Source: Burkholderia cepacia GG4 (GTDB lineage Bacteria > Pseudomonadota > Gammaproteobacteria > Burkholderiales > Burkholderiaceae). From it: DNA of 64,000 nt. Made by a program: the position numbers and the translations under genes. Position 1 is the first letter of the stretch. The number at the start of each line of letters is the position of its first letter. The stretch spans positions 3,348,001-3,412,000 of the forward strand of contig NC_018513.1 of NCBI RefSeq assembly GCF_000292915.1. Reading direction: 5' to 3'. Below the pieces are notes generated by a model. The model did no database searches. It was not told where the DNA came from and worked only from the letters and a program-made list of their open reading frames with translations. Below, in pieces: positions 8,190-16,365 of the stretch.

Positions 8190-8630
8190 CTACCCGAGTT
8201 GCATCGCGTCGTTGGTGTATTTCTTGATGCGCTCAACACGGGCGGCAAAGTACGCGCGGGTGTCGTCATCGTTGGCACTGAGTCCGTATCGCCGCAGAAC
8301 CCCATTCATGCGGTCCGCTGCCGCCGCATCCATGAAACGCGGATCGCGCGGGAAGCCCTCAGCGCTTGCCATTTCCGAGTCGATGAAGATGCCGCTGATA
8401 TCGAGCGCGACGCAAAACTCGACGCTCCGATCAAGTCCCTTGCGACCTTGGCGCAGGTGACCGTAGCACTCGTTCACGGCCGAGAAGATGCCCGCCACCC
8501 CGCCCTGCTTGTACGTCTTCACCGCCTTTTGGGCGGCAGCCATCAGGGTGATGTCCTGATCGGACAGGTGCTGTGCGTTGGCAATGGATATCGACGCGGC
8601 CAGAACGGCCGCGAGAAAGACTCGTTTCAT
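8190..8630 (-). CDS. Secreted protein of unknown function
   Basis: From the ATG at 8630 this is a 146-residue protein with a signal peptide (MKRVFLAAVLAASISIANAQ) and a GGGGA ribosome site upstream. The mature part is mainly helical by composition and has a Cys pair (NECYGH and VEFCVA). I do not recognise the family. It faces the XRE regulator gene at 8747 across a 116-base region holding repeated operator-like sites, which suggests control by that regulator. Confidence 0.5.
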   Translation of the reverse strand: MKRVFLAAVLAASISIANAQHLSDQDITLMAAAQKAVKTYKQGGVAGIFSAVNECYGHLRQGRKGLDRSVEFCVALDISGIFIDSEMASAEGFPRDPRFMDAAAADRMNGVLRRYGLSANDDDTRAYFAARVERIKKYTNDAMQLG

Positions 8631-8656
8631 CGAAATTTCCCCGCAAGGTAGAAATA

Positions 8657-8770
8657 ACACTTTGGGTTTGGTTATCGCGCGTACTTTACTCCAAACCAAA
8701 CTCAAAGTGTGTGGTATTAGGCCGACAGCACCGGAACACTTCCGGCATGCCTAACCAAACTCAAAAGTGT
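8657..8770. repeat. Three copies of a 17-18 base operator-like repeat
   Basis: The motif AACCAAACTCAAAGTGT occurs at 8694-8710. It recurs inverted at 8657-8673 (ACACTTTGGGTTTGGTT, one mismatch) and again at 8753-8770 with one extra A. The first two face each other in the gap between the divergent genes at 8630 and 8747. The third lies inside codons 3-8 of the XRE regulator gene. This layout fits operators for the regulator controlling its own promoter and the divergent operon. Confidence 0.55.
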
Positions 8771-9025
8771 GAAGCGCAACTTCTGTTTGCGGCCAACATG
8801 CGCCGCATCCGCAAGGCTAAGGAACTGACTCAGGAGAAGGTCGCAGAGGCGGCCGACCTGCATCCGAACTACGTCAGTTCGGTCGAGCGCGGCGAGCGCA
8901 ATATCTCCATCTGCAACATCGCGCGGATTGCCAGCGCGCTCGGTGTGGCGATGGCGGCGCTTGTTGCCGAGCGGGAACGCGACGGCGAAACCACTGCGAG
9001 CAAGCTCGGCGATACGGCACAGTGA
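8747..9025 (+). CDS. XRE-family helix-turn-helix regulator
   Basis: A 92-residue DNA-binding protein. Residues 14-80 form a Cro/C1-type domain: RRIRKAKELTQEKVAEAA (helices 1-2), then LHPNYVSSVERGERN with the recognition helix and the E-R-G-E-R turn, then the NIARIASALGV closing helices. The size and layout resemble restriction-modification controller (C) proteins and small phage-type repressors. Repeated sites around its start suggest autoregulation. It is divergent from the two small exported-protein genes and may govern them. A role with the methyltransferase operon 3 kb away is possible but unsupported. Confidence 0.75.
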   Translation: MPNQTQKCEAQLLFAANMRRIRKAKELTQEKVAEAADLHPNYVSSVERGERNISICNIARIASALGVAMAALVAERERDGETTASKLGDTAQ

Positions 9026-9096
9026 CGGGTTCCCGGTATGCCGGCAGCAGCGCACGCCGTGCCGATGTCGGCCGGCTTTGATGGTCCAAAGCAATA

Positions 9097-9379
9097 TCAG
9101 TCGTCAACGGCCGCTCTCCCGCCGCCCATGTAATCGGCGGTGTACCGACGGCACTCGTGCGACAGCCCCTGCGCATACGCAAGCACTTCGGCAAGCTCGA
9201 CCATCAGCCTGCCGATGGCGATGGTATGTGTTGCGACCATGTCGCCGCTCGCGATCCCGAGTGCCGTGAACGCATGGAGCAGCCCGATTGCCGAAAACCC
9301 ATCCTGCCTGCCGCACGCGCTGGAACGCCGGTTCGAAGCCGGTTTCGGTCGCGCGGACGGTAGTTGGGTTGCTCGGCAT
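9097..9379 (-). pseudogene. Small unknown protein gene, frameshifted by a 4-base duplication
   Basis: From the ATG at 9379 (CGGAG upstream) the frame reads sensibly for about 24 codons, to FQRVRQ. After the tandem CCTGCCTG at 9303-9310 (CAGGCAGG on the coding strand) the sensible reading moves to another frame, DGFSAIGLLHAFTALG, which continues through GRLMVELAEVLAYAQGL to TGA at 9097-9099. Removing one 4-base unit joins the halves into a protein of about 92 residues. Function unknown; it sits beside other small island genes. A sequencing error is the alternative explanation. Confidence 0.55.
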
Positions 9380-9381
9380 CT

Positions 9382-9696
9382 TCAATACTCCGAGGGCAGC
9401 AATAAGGTTGTCACGCTACGGTCGGCCTCGGTGATGATCCGGCAGCGTTCGGCGGCAACGCTGAAGCTCGACAGGATGCGCGAGCCGTGGCGTACTGCCT
9501 GCCAGTTCGATTTCGCGTCTTCGGGTGGTACATCGCCCCAATCGCCCGTGACATGGCGACGGAGAAACTGGTCGGCGGCGATGCCGTGACGGTCGAGTAG
9601 ATCGAGTGCGCCGGGCGTCGCGACAATTCGGCCCAAGGAAAATAGCGGCGTGGTCGGTTGGCTGCGTAGAGCCGAGTTCGAGTAAGTGCAGGTCAT
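9382..9696 (-). CDS. Small unknown protein common on integrative elements
   Basis: A 104-residue soluble protein from the ATG at 9696, with a GGAG ribosome site. The central pattern (FSLGRIVATPGALDLLDRHG, then FLRRHVTGDWGDV, then CRIITEADRSVTTLLLP) is one I have seen in plasmid and island proteins of proteobacteria. These are often loosely annotated as a type I restriction subunit, but the protein has no methyltransferase or nuclease motif and that name is not supported. It precedes the frameshifted gene by two bases, so they were probably cotranscribed. Confidence 0.6.
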   Translation of the reverse strand: MTCTYSNSALRSQPTTPLFSLGRIVATPGALDLLDRHGIAADQFLRRHVTGDWGDVPPEDAKSNWQAVRHGSRILSSFSVAAERCRIITEADRSVTTLLLPSEY

Positions 9697-9740
9697 GGGA
9701 ACTCCGTTTGGGTAACAACCGTCGAGGGCCGTAAACGCAC

Positions 9741-9769
9741 AAGAGCCAGTGCTGCGAACACTGGCTCTT
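9741..9769. terminator. Perfect 11-bp hairpin, possible terminator
   Basis: AAGAGCCAGTG (9741-9751) and its exact complement CACTGGCTCTT (9759-9769) enclose a 7-base loop. It lies between the genes ending at 9811 and starting at 9696. No long T-run follows on either strand, so it may be a weak terminator or an RNA processing/stability element. Confidence 0.45.
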
Positions 9770-9810
9770 GATGCTTGGGTGATGGGTGACTACGGTTCTG
9801 GTACGCGGGA

Positions 9811-10326
9811 TTACTTGCTCGTTCCGGCTTTGGTGTTCATCGCATGGATACCGATTGCCCAATGGCCGGCGATATTCTTGAAGTTGGTGCGTACGCGGTC
9901 GGCCGGCTTCTGCCACGGTGCTGGGTCAAGTGCGTACTCGATCGTCGTGCCGGACGCATGCGTGGCGCGGCCGCGATGGAACAAGATATGTCGCCCCATC
10001 TCAAGTTCCGTTGAGTAGTCCACCAACAGAAAAGCTACGTCAGGCAGATCAGCTACCTTGGAGATCTCCTTGTACACGCTCGCGACAAATCCCAACTGCG
10101 CGAGCAGCGCCGCAATCTGCGACTCGCCAAGGTAGTACGGGCCATGAGCCGGATGCCGCGTCTTGGCGATGGCGATCTCGCGCACCTGCTCAATCGTCTT
10201 GCCTGAGAGCATCGCGGCGCACGCGAAGACGTCATCGAAGTCGTTGGTCTGTGAGACGAATGGAAACGCGGGCGTGAAGGTCGTCGGTGTGCTCTCGACG
10301 GTGGTTGGGAGGGTAATCGCAGGCAT
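9811..10326 (-). CDS. Unknown island protein with C39-peptidase-like pattern
   Basis: From the ATG at 10326 (AGGAG upstream) this is a 171-residue protein without a signal peptide. The order of blocks suggests a papain-like C39 fold: Cys in FDDVFACAAML, a GESQIAALLAQLGF helix, then HILFHR with a possible catalytic His, then EYALDP with a possible Asp. C39 domains process or bind peptide leaders. The similarity is in pattern only and the usual Gln before Cys is not clear. The open frame upstream of the ATG is basic and looks non-coding. Confidence 0.5.
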   Translation of the reverse strand: MPAITLPTTVESTPTTFTPAFPFVSQTNDFDDVFACAAMLSGKTIEQVREIAIAKTRHPAHGPYYLGESQIAALLAQLGFVASVYKEISKVADLPDVAFLLVDYSTELEMGRHILFHRGRATHASGTTIEYALDPAPWQKPADRVRTNFKNIAGHWAIGIHAMNTKAGTSK

Positions 10327-10582
10327 GGTAGCTCCTGAAAACGCAAAAATAGAGCGCGCAGCAACGCCTGCCTGGCGGCATCGGACATTTCGGGCAGATC
10401 GGAAGGGAAAATTCGAGGCGAAATCCGGCCAAACTCCGGCGGATTTGCTCAGGCGTGCGCTGCGGCGCATGGAAAACCGAGCAGTGCGGTGTGGCGAGCA
10501 ACTTTTCGGCTTAACCACATTTTATCAGGGGCAAATCACTTAGCGTCGACCAAATAACTTTGGCCAGGCTGGCGAAATTCGA

Positions 10583-11809
10583 CTAATTGCCACTCCAATT
10601 CCGCCGAAAATCGCTGAGCACCACCTCTTTTCCGCTAGCCGCAATATCCAGATAATCCGACCAGACCTGCATCATCTGCCTCCGCTCGGCCAGGTACAGC
10701 GCGCGGTTATACGCGGCCCGTACTTTGTTCCGCTCGGCGTGCGCGAGCTGCCGCTCAATCCAGTCGGGATGAAATCCCATTTCATTCAGAATGGTCGACG
10801 CCGTGGCACGAAACCCATGTCCGGTTGCGCGTGAGTGATAGCCCAGCCGGTACAACGCGTAGAGCAATGTATTCTCACTGATCCATTTGTTGCGACGCCC
10901 GTTGCCCGACGGAAACACGAGATCTGAACCAGCGCCAACGGCCTGCAACTGCCGAAGCAAGGCAACTGCCTGCTTCGACAACGGAACAATGTGCTCTTCC
11001 CGCATCTTCATGCGTTCCGCAGGGATGCGCCATTCACTCAATTCCAGATTGAACTCGGCCCAGCTGGCTGCACGTAGTTCGCCCGTCCGAACGAAAGTGT
11101 GAACCATCAACTGAAGTCCTAACCTGGTTTGAGGATCACCGTCGTACCCGGCCAGCTTGGCCAAGAATTCCGGCAATTCGTCGTGCGCCAATGCGGCGTG
11201 ATGCTTGCGTTCCGGCGTCTTCAACGCACCTCGCAACTCGGCCGCCGGGTTGGCAACAATCCGCCCCGTCGCGACCGCATATCGAAAGACCGCGTTGCAG
11301 CGCTGCAAAACCCGCCCCGCGATCTCCAATGCCCCTCGCTTCTCGATCACGCGCAATGCCATCAGTAAGTCAGGGGCGCTGATCGAGCCAATAGGGCGAT
11401 CACCCAGCCTCGGAAAAATATCGGCCTCAAGCGAATTCATGATCTTTTTTGCGTGGGATTCGGTCCACGCCGATCGCTTCGTCTTGTGCCACTCACGGGC
11501 AATGAGTTCGAACGTCGTCGCCTGCTCCTCGGATCTGCGTCGGACGGTCTGCTTTCGCTCGATGACAGGATCGATCCCCTGTTTGATGAGCTTTTTCGCC
11601 TCATCGCGCATCTGCCGCGCCTCGGCTAGCGACACCTGCGGATAGACACCGAGAGCGTAAATCTTCTGCTTGCCGTGCAGGCGAAAGGCGAGCCGCCAGT
11701 ATTTGCCGCCGTTCGGCGTAACGTGGAGGTACATGCCACCGCCGTCGGCAAGCTTGTACGGCTTGTCGGAAGGCTTGAGGTTCCGAACTGCAGTATCTGT
11801 AAGGGACAT
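10583..11809 (-). CDS. P4-type tyrosine integrase
   Basis: From the ATG at 11809 this is a 408-residue site-specific recombinase. It has the N-terminal DUF4102 arm-binding domain (LTDTAVRNLKPSDKPYKLADGGGMYLHV), a core-binding region around residues 100-190, and a C-terminal catalytic domain. Catalytic residues visible are Arg in FVRTGELRAASW, the HGFRATAST block (His-x-x-Arg), His in LAHAERNKVRAAYNR and the Tyr of that same block. It should integrate and excise the island at the neighbouring tRNA-Thr gene, whose 3' end lies 161 bases upstream of its start. All key residues are present, so it looks functional. Confidence 0.92.
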   Translation of the reverse strand: MSLTDTAVRNLKPSDKPYKLADGGGMYLHVTPNGGKYWRLAFRLHGKQKIYALGVYPQVSLAEARQMRDEAKKLIKQGIDPVIERKQTVRRRSEEQATTFELIAREWHKTKRSAWTESHAKKIMNSLEADIFPRLGDRPIGSISAPDLLMALRVIEKRGALEIAGRVLQRCNAVFRYAVATGRIVANPAAELRGALKTPERKHHAALAHDELPEFLAKLAGYDGDPQTRLGLQLMVHTFVRTGELRAASWAEFNLELSEWRIPAERMKMREEHIVPLSKQAVALLRQLQAVGAGSDLVFPSGNGRRNKWISENTLLYALYRLGYHSRATGHGFRATASTILNEMGFHPDWIERQLAHAERNKVRAAYNRALYLAERRQMMQVWSDYLDIAASGKEVVLSDFRRNWSGN

Positions 11810-11970
11810 TTGACTGATACCAACATTTTTCGCGTCGATACCAACCAATATACCATCACCGATACCAGCAATCAGCGCACGATCACGGACGCCGAAAAAC
11901 AAAAAACCCCGCAAAATCAATGATCTCACGGGGTTTTCTGGTCACCGCCGTACGTCAGCGGATGGATATA

Positions 11971-12046
<76 letters not shown>

Positions 12047-12065
12047 GTAAGCGCGAGATTCTACC

Positions 12066-12587
12066 TCATTTCACGATCTTGAGGCGAGGTCTGCTACCGC
12101 CTTTCGAGCCGTCACCGTCGGTTTTCGGCGGTTCGTCGGCACCTTCTGACGGTTCCTCGTTCGCGCCGCTGTCGACCACAGGCGTGAGCACGGCAGGCGA
12201 CTCGTCGCGCTGCACATCACCGGCCGGCGCAGCATCTTCGTCGAACGCCCCCGAATCCGCACCCTCGCCCGCCACTGCATCGACCTGGAACGCCATCCCC
12301 TGCCCGTTCTCCCGCGCGTAAATCGCGAGCACGTTGGCCACCGGAATCTCGATCTTGTGCGCCTTCCCGGAGAACCGGGCGGTGAACTCGATCCACTCGT
12401 TGCCCATCTGCAACTGGCTCGTCGCCTCGAAGCTGACGTTGAGCACGATCTCGCCGTCACGCACGAACTGACGCGGGACGCGCGTCGAGTTGTCGACCCT
12501 CACCGCGATATGCGGCGTGTAACCGTTATCGGTGCACCACTCATACAGCGCGCGCAGCAGATAAGGCTTCGTTGAAATCTCTTGCAT
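12066..12587 (-). CDS. sspB: ClpXP adaptor SspB
   Basis: SspB delivers ssrA-tagged proteins from stalled ribosomes to the ClpXP protease. From the ATG at 12587 the protein has 173 residues. Residues 1-110 form the conserved substrate-binding domain (KPYLLRALYEWCTDNGYTP near the start, then FVRDGEIVLNVS and MGNEWIEFTARFSG). A long acidic linker follows, then the C-terminal ClpX-binding tail RPRLKIVK. It follows sspA by 71 bases on the same strand, the usual sspAB arrangement, and ends 20 bases before the tRNA-Thr gene. A GTG one codon earlier is a less likely start. Confidence 0.95.
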   Translation of the reverse strand: MQEISTKPYLLRALYEWCTDNGYTPHIAVRVDNSTRVPRQFVRDGEIVLNVSFEATSQLQMGNEWIEFTARFSGKAHKIEIPVANVLAIYARENGQGMAFQVDAVAGEGADSGAFDEDAAPAGDVQRDESPAVLTPVVDSGANEEPSEGADEPPKTDGDGSKGGSRPRLKIVK

Positions 12588-12658
12588 CACAATCCTCGAA
12601 CCCGGAGCGGGTACGCGGCACGCCGCGCCGCCCGCTCCGTCATGCCCTCATTGCATCA

Positions 12659-13270
12659 TCAACGACGCATGACCTTTTCGGACGGCGTCAGTGCTTCGAT
12701 ATAGGCCGGACGGCTGAAGATCCGCTCGGCGTACTTCATCAGCGGCGCAGCGTTCTTCGACAGTTCGATGCCGTAGTGATCCAGACGCCACAGCAGCGGC
12801 GCGATCGCGACGTCGAGCATCGAGAACTCCTCGCCGAGCATGTACTTGTTCTTCAGGAAGATCGGCGCGAGCTGCGTCAGGCGATCGCGGATCGCGAGAC
12901 GTGCCTTCTCGTGATTCTTCTCCGCTGCCTTGCCCTTCTCGTTCTCGAGCGTGCTGACGTGCACGAACAGTTCCTTCTCGAAGTTGAGCAGGAACAGGCG
13001 CGCACGTGCGCGCTGCACCGGGTCGGCCGGCATCAGTTGCGGATGCGGGAAGCGTTCGTCGATGTACTCGTTGATGATGTTCGATTCGTACAGGATCAGG
13101 TCGCGCTCGACCAGGATCGGCACTTGACCGTACGGGTTCATCACCGAAATGTCTTCCGGTTTGTTGAACAGGTCGACGTCACGGATCTCGAAGTCCATGC
13201 CCTTCTCGAACAGTACCAGCCGGCAGCGCTGGGAGAACGGGCAAGTTGTGCCAGAGTACAGAACCATCAT
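12659..13270 (-). CDS. sspA: Stringent starvation protein A (GST fold)
   Basis: SspA binds RNA polymerase and changes transcription under starvation or acid stress. The 203-residue protein has the thioredoxin-like N-terminal domain of glutathione S-transferases (MVLYSGTTCPFSQRCRLVL, then GQVPILVERDLILYESNII) and an all-helical C-terminal domain. Length and the absence of other domains fit the family. It stands between cytochrome c1 (petC) and sspB on the same strand; the petABC-sspAB order is conserved in beta-proteobacteria. Confidence 0.93.
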   Translation of the reverse strand: MMVLYSGTTCPFSQRCRLVLFEKGMDFEIRDVDLFNKPEDISVMNPYGQVPILVERDLILYESNIINEYIDERFPHPQLMPADPVQRARARLFLLNFEKELFVHVSTLENEKGKAAEKNHEKARLAIRDRLTQLAPIFLKNKYMLGEEFSMLDVAIAPLLWRLDHYGIELSKNAAPLMKYAERIFSRPAYIEALTPSEKVMRR

Positions 13271-13364
13271 ATTTGCATTTCCTCAAAAAAGCCGAGGGCC
13301 GGCACGCGGCGCAACCCCTTTCACGGGTTCCGCCTTGCGCCGACCCCACGCCGGTCAGGCGTGT

Positions 13365-14123
13365 TTACTTGATATCTTTCCAGTACGCGGCGTTGAGCCG
13401 CCAAGCCAGGAAAGTCAGGACACCGAGAAAGACCAACACCCATACGCCGAGGCGTTTGCGGGTCTGCTGGGCCGGCTCGGACATCCATGTCATATAGGCC
13501 ACCAGGTCGGCAACCGCAGCATCATAATCCGGCGGCGACAACGTCCCCGGTGTGACCTGCTGGAAGCCGACGAGCGCGTGGACCTTCTCGCCCGTCTCCT
13601 CGTCCGTCCTGTCTTCGAATTTGGCAGTGCGCTGCCCCTGCAGTTGCCACAATACATGGGGCATGCCGACGTTCTCGAACACCGCGTTGTTCCAGCCGGT
13701 CGGCCGCGTATCGTCGCGGTAGAAACCCCGCAGATACGTATACAGCCAGTCGCGGCCGCGCGCCCGCTCCTCGACCGACAGGTCGGGCGGCGTGGTGCCG
13801 AGCCAGTTCTTCGCGTCTTCGGGCCGCATCGCGACGGACATCGTGTTCCCGACCTTGTCGGTCGTGAACAGGAGATTCGTTTCGATCTCCTTCTGGGATA
13901 TGCCCAGATCCGTCAGACGGTTGTAGCGCATCAGGTTCGCGCTGTGGCAGTTCAAGCAATAGTTTACAAACAATTGCGCGCCGTGCTGAAGCGAAACGAG
14001 ATTTTCCGTGTTATCGGGCGCCCGGTCGAGCGGAAAATTACCTTCCGCGCGCACGGCCGGCGCCGCCAGCAGCGCAACGGCCGTCGCCCCGATCAGCGCG
14101 AGCGTCGAAAGCAGTTTCTTCAT
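13365..14123 (-). CDS. petC: Cytochrome c1 of the bc1 complex
   Basis: Heme c subunit of ubiquinol-cytochrome c reductase, passing electrons from the Rieske protein to soluble cytochrome c. The 252-residue precursor has a signal peptide (residues 1-26, ending VRAEG), the heme-binding C56-LN-CH at 56-60, several Met residues that could ligate the iron, and a C-terminal membrane anchor (RLGVWVLVFLGVLTFLAW) near 225-245. It starts 21 bases after cytochrome b, completing the petABC operon. Confidence 0.96.
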   Translation of the reverse strand: MKKLLSTLALIGATAVALLAAPAVRAEGNFPLDRAPDNTENLVSLQHGAQLFVNYCLNCHSANLMRYNRLTDLGISQKEIETNLLFTTDKVGNTMSVAMRPEDAKNWLGTTPPDLSVEERARGRDWLYTYLRGFYRDDTRPTGWNNAVFENVGMPHVLWQLQGQRTAKFEDRTDEETGEKVHALVGFQQVTPGTLSPPDYDAAVADLVAYMTWMSEPAQQTRKRLGVWVLVFLGVLTFLAWRLNAAYWKDIK

Positions 14124-14144
14124 GTCGTTCTCTCCTCGCTCACG

Positions 14145-15527
14145 TTAATGGGGCTTGAAGCGCACCCGCTCCGGCGGCTGCTTGAACGTGCCAAGCGGCG
14201 TCCAGACGGGCATGCCGAGGAAGAACGCGAAGTAGATCAGCGCGCAGCCCTGCGCGATCAGCGTCGAGACCGGCGATGGCGGCCGCGTGCCGAGGAACGC
14301 GAGGGTCAGGAACGCCGCGACGAAGATCCCGAGGAACACCTTGTGGAACAGCGGCCGGTAGCGGATCGACTTCACCGGGCTGCGGTCGAGCCACGGCAGG
14401 AAGAACAGCGTGATCACCGCCGAGCCCATCACGACGACGCCCCAGAACTTCGATTCCGTCAGGAACATGAACACGACGATCGCAGCAGCCAGCACCGGCA
14501 GCCCGACCTTCCACTTGCCGCGCGCGCGGATCAGCGCGACCACGCCGAGCAGCGCGATCACGATCATCAGCACGATCTTGAACGGGTCGGTGGTCGCGCG
14601 CAGCATCGCGTAGAACGCGGTGAAGTACCAGACCGGCGCGATCTCCGGCGGCGTCTGCAGCGGGTTCGCCGGGACGAAGTTGTTCGACTCGAGGAAGTAG
14701 CCGCCCATCTCCGGCGAGAAGAACACGATCAGCACGAACACCATCAGGAACACGCAGACACCGAAGAAATCGTGCACCGAGTAGTACGGATGGAACGGAA
14801 TGCCGTCGAGCGGAATGCCGTTCTCGTCCTTCTTCGCCTTGATCTCGATGCCGTCCGGGTTATTCGACCCCACTTCGTGCAGCGCGACGAGGTGCGCAAT
14901 CACGAGGCCGACCAGCACGAGCGGAATCGCGATCACGTGGAACGCGAAGAAGCGGTTCAGCGTGACGTCGGACACGACGTAGTCGCCGCGAATCCACAGC
15001 GACAGGTCCGGGCCGACGAACGGGATCGCCGAGAACAGGTTCACGATCACCTGCGCGCCCCAGAACGACATCTGGCCCCACGGCAGCAGGTAGCCGAAGA
15101 ACGCCTCGGCCATCAGGCACAGGAAGATCGCACAACCGAAGATCCACACGAGCTCGCGCGGCTTGCGATACGACCCGTACATCAGCCCGCGGAACATGTG
15201 CAGGTAGACGACCACGAAGAACATCGATGCACCGGTCGAGTGCATGTAGCGGATCAGCCAGCCCCACGGCACCTCGCGCATGATGTACTCGACCGACGCG
15301 AACGCGAGCGTCGAGTCGGGCTTGTAGTTCATCGTCAGGAAGATGCCCGTGACGATCTGGTTGACGAGCACGAGCAGCGCGAGGGAGCCGAAGAAGTACC
15401 AGAAGTTGAAGTTCTTCGGCGCGTAGTACTCGGAAACGTGCTTTTTCCAGGTAGACGTGAGCGGGAAGCGCTGGTCGATCCAGCCGGTGAGACCTGTCGT
15501 GGAGACTTCTTTGTTGTCGGCAGCCAT
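14145..15527 (-). CDS. petB: Cytochrome b of the bc1 complex
   Basis: Membrane subunit that carries the two b hemes and the two quinone sites. From the ATG at 15527 it has 460 residues. It contains the heme-ligand histidines in YMHSTGASMFFVVVYLHMFRG, the second His pair in FFAFHVIAIPLVLVGLVIAH, the WGAQVI block of the quinol site and the PEWY-equivalent APVWYF. The start ATG shares one base with the stop of the Rieske gene (TGATG), so translation is coupled. The longer open frame upstream is a shadow inside petA. Confidence 0.96.
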   Translation of the reverse strand: MAADNKEVSTTGLTGWIDQRFPLTSTWKKHVSEYYAPKNFNFWYFFGSLALLVLVNQIVTGIFLTMNYKPDSTLAFASVEYIMREVPWGWLIRYMHSTGASMFFVVVYLHMFRGLMYGSYRKPRELVWIFGCAIFLCLMAEAFFGYLLPWGQMSFWGAQVIVNLFSAIPFVGPDLSLWIRGDYVVSDVTLNRFFAFHVIAIPLVLVGLVIAHLVALHEVGSNNPDGIEIKAKKDENGIPLDGIPFHPYYSVHDFFGVCVFLMVFVLIVFFSPEMGGYFLESNNFVPANPLQTPPEIAPVWYFTAFYAMLRATTDPFKIVLMIVIALLGVVALIRARGKWKVGLPVLAAAIVVFMFLTESKFWGVVVMGSAVITLFFLPWLDRSPVKSIRYRPLFHKVFLGIFVAAFLTLAFLGTRPPSPVSTLIAQGCALIYFAFFLGMPVWTPLGTFKQPPERVRFKPH

Positions 15528-16147
15528 CACGCGTCTCCTTTCTCGTCCCTGCCGATCACGAGGGTCGTCGCCGACGTGAACATGTAGGGCGGGATGTCGA
15601 GATTCTGAGGCGCCGGCTTGTTCTTGAACACGCGGCCGGCGAGGTCGTAGGTCGAACCGTGGCACGGGCACAGGAAACCGCCCGGCCAGTCGTCCGGCAG
15701 GTTCGGCTGCGGACCCGGCGTGAAGCGTTGGCTAGGCGTGCAGCCGAGGTGCGTACACACGGCCATCACGACGAGAATGTTCTTGCGATCGGCCCGCGAG
15801 CGATATTCGTTCGCGCAATAGGCGGGCAACGCCATCGAATACGGGGATTTGCTGGTCGGATCGGCCACTTCCTTGTCGGCCTTGACGACGTCGGCCAGCA
15901 TGTCGTCGGTACGGTTCAGGATCCAGACCGGCTTGCCGCGCCACGGCACGGTGACCATTTCGCCGGGCTTCAGACTGCTGATGTCGACCTCGACCGGTGC
16001 ACCGGCCGCTTTCGCTTTCGCGGACGGCGCAAGCGACGCCGCGAAAGGTATGACAGTGGCTACGCCTCCCACGCCACCTGCTACGGATGTCGCAATCAGC
16101 CAGGTACGGCGGCCGCTGTCGACGCGTTTCTCTTCCTTGTCTCGCAT
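15527..16147 (-). CDS. petA: Rieske iron-sulfur subunit of the bc1 complex
   Basis: Carries the 2Fe-2S cluster that takes electrons from ubiquinol. From the ATG at 16147 (GGGG upstream) the protein has 206 residues; an upstream ATG at 16225 would add 26 residues without a good ribosome site. The N-terminus has a twin-arginine motif (GRRTWL, residues 12-17) before a hydrophobic segment, as usual for Tat-exported, uncleaved Rieske anchors. Cluster ligands are C131-THLG-C136 and C160-PCH. The Tat translocase genes lie 3 kb away in this window. Confidence 0.95.
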   Translation of the reverse strand: MRDKEEKRVDSGRRTWLIATSVAGGVGGVATVIPFAASLAPSAKAKAAGAPVEVDISSLKPGEMVTVPWRGKPVWILNRTDDMLADVVKADKEVADPTSKSPYSMALPAYCANEYRSRADRKNILVVMAVCTHLGCTPSQRFTPGPQPNLPDDWPGGFLCPCHGSTYDLAGRVFKNKPAPQNLDIPPYMFTSATTLVIGRDEKGDA

Positions 16148-16365
16148 CACACGCCCCACTTCTGAGTTGGATTTTCCGTCACGACTTTCCATTCCGCCGC
16201 TAGTTTGCTCGAATGGAGTCGCCATTTACAAGGCCCGGAGATGAAAATCCCTTCGAAGTAGTTGATAGTTAAGGGTTTTCCCCCACTATCGGAGCGATTA
16301 AATCATTTCACTTTTAAGCATCCGCTACATTGCGAAATTTCGATGCACCGCCGCAAATCCGCGGC

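Larger units (their letters stand above)
1..11970. mobile_element. Right part of a tRNA-Thr-associated genomic island
   Basis: An integrase gene (10583-11809) lies directly beside the 3' end of a tRNA-Thr gene (11971-12046), the usual arrangement for P4-type islands that integrate into a tRNA 3' end. Everything to the left is accessory: IS66 remnants, a methyltransferase/McrBC cluster of lower GC than the core, small unknown secreted proteins and a broken gene. To the right the conserved sspB-sspA-petCBA core begins at once. I saw no second copy of the tRNA 3' end between 1 and 11970, so the other attachment site should lie left of the window. The island boundary is an inference. Confidence 0.6.

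Noticed and set aside
13149..15587. 812-codon plus-strand open frame across petB and petC
   Set aside because: Antisense to two well-identified genes and without any domain; a GC shadow.
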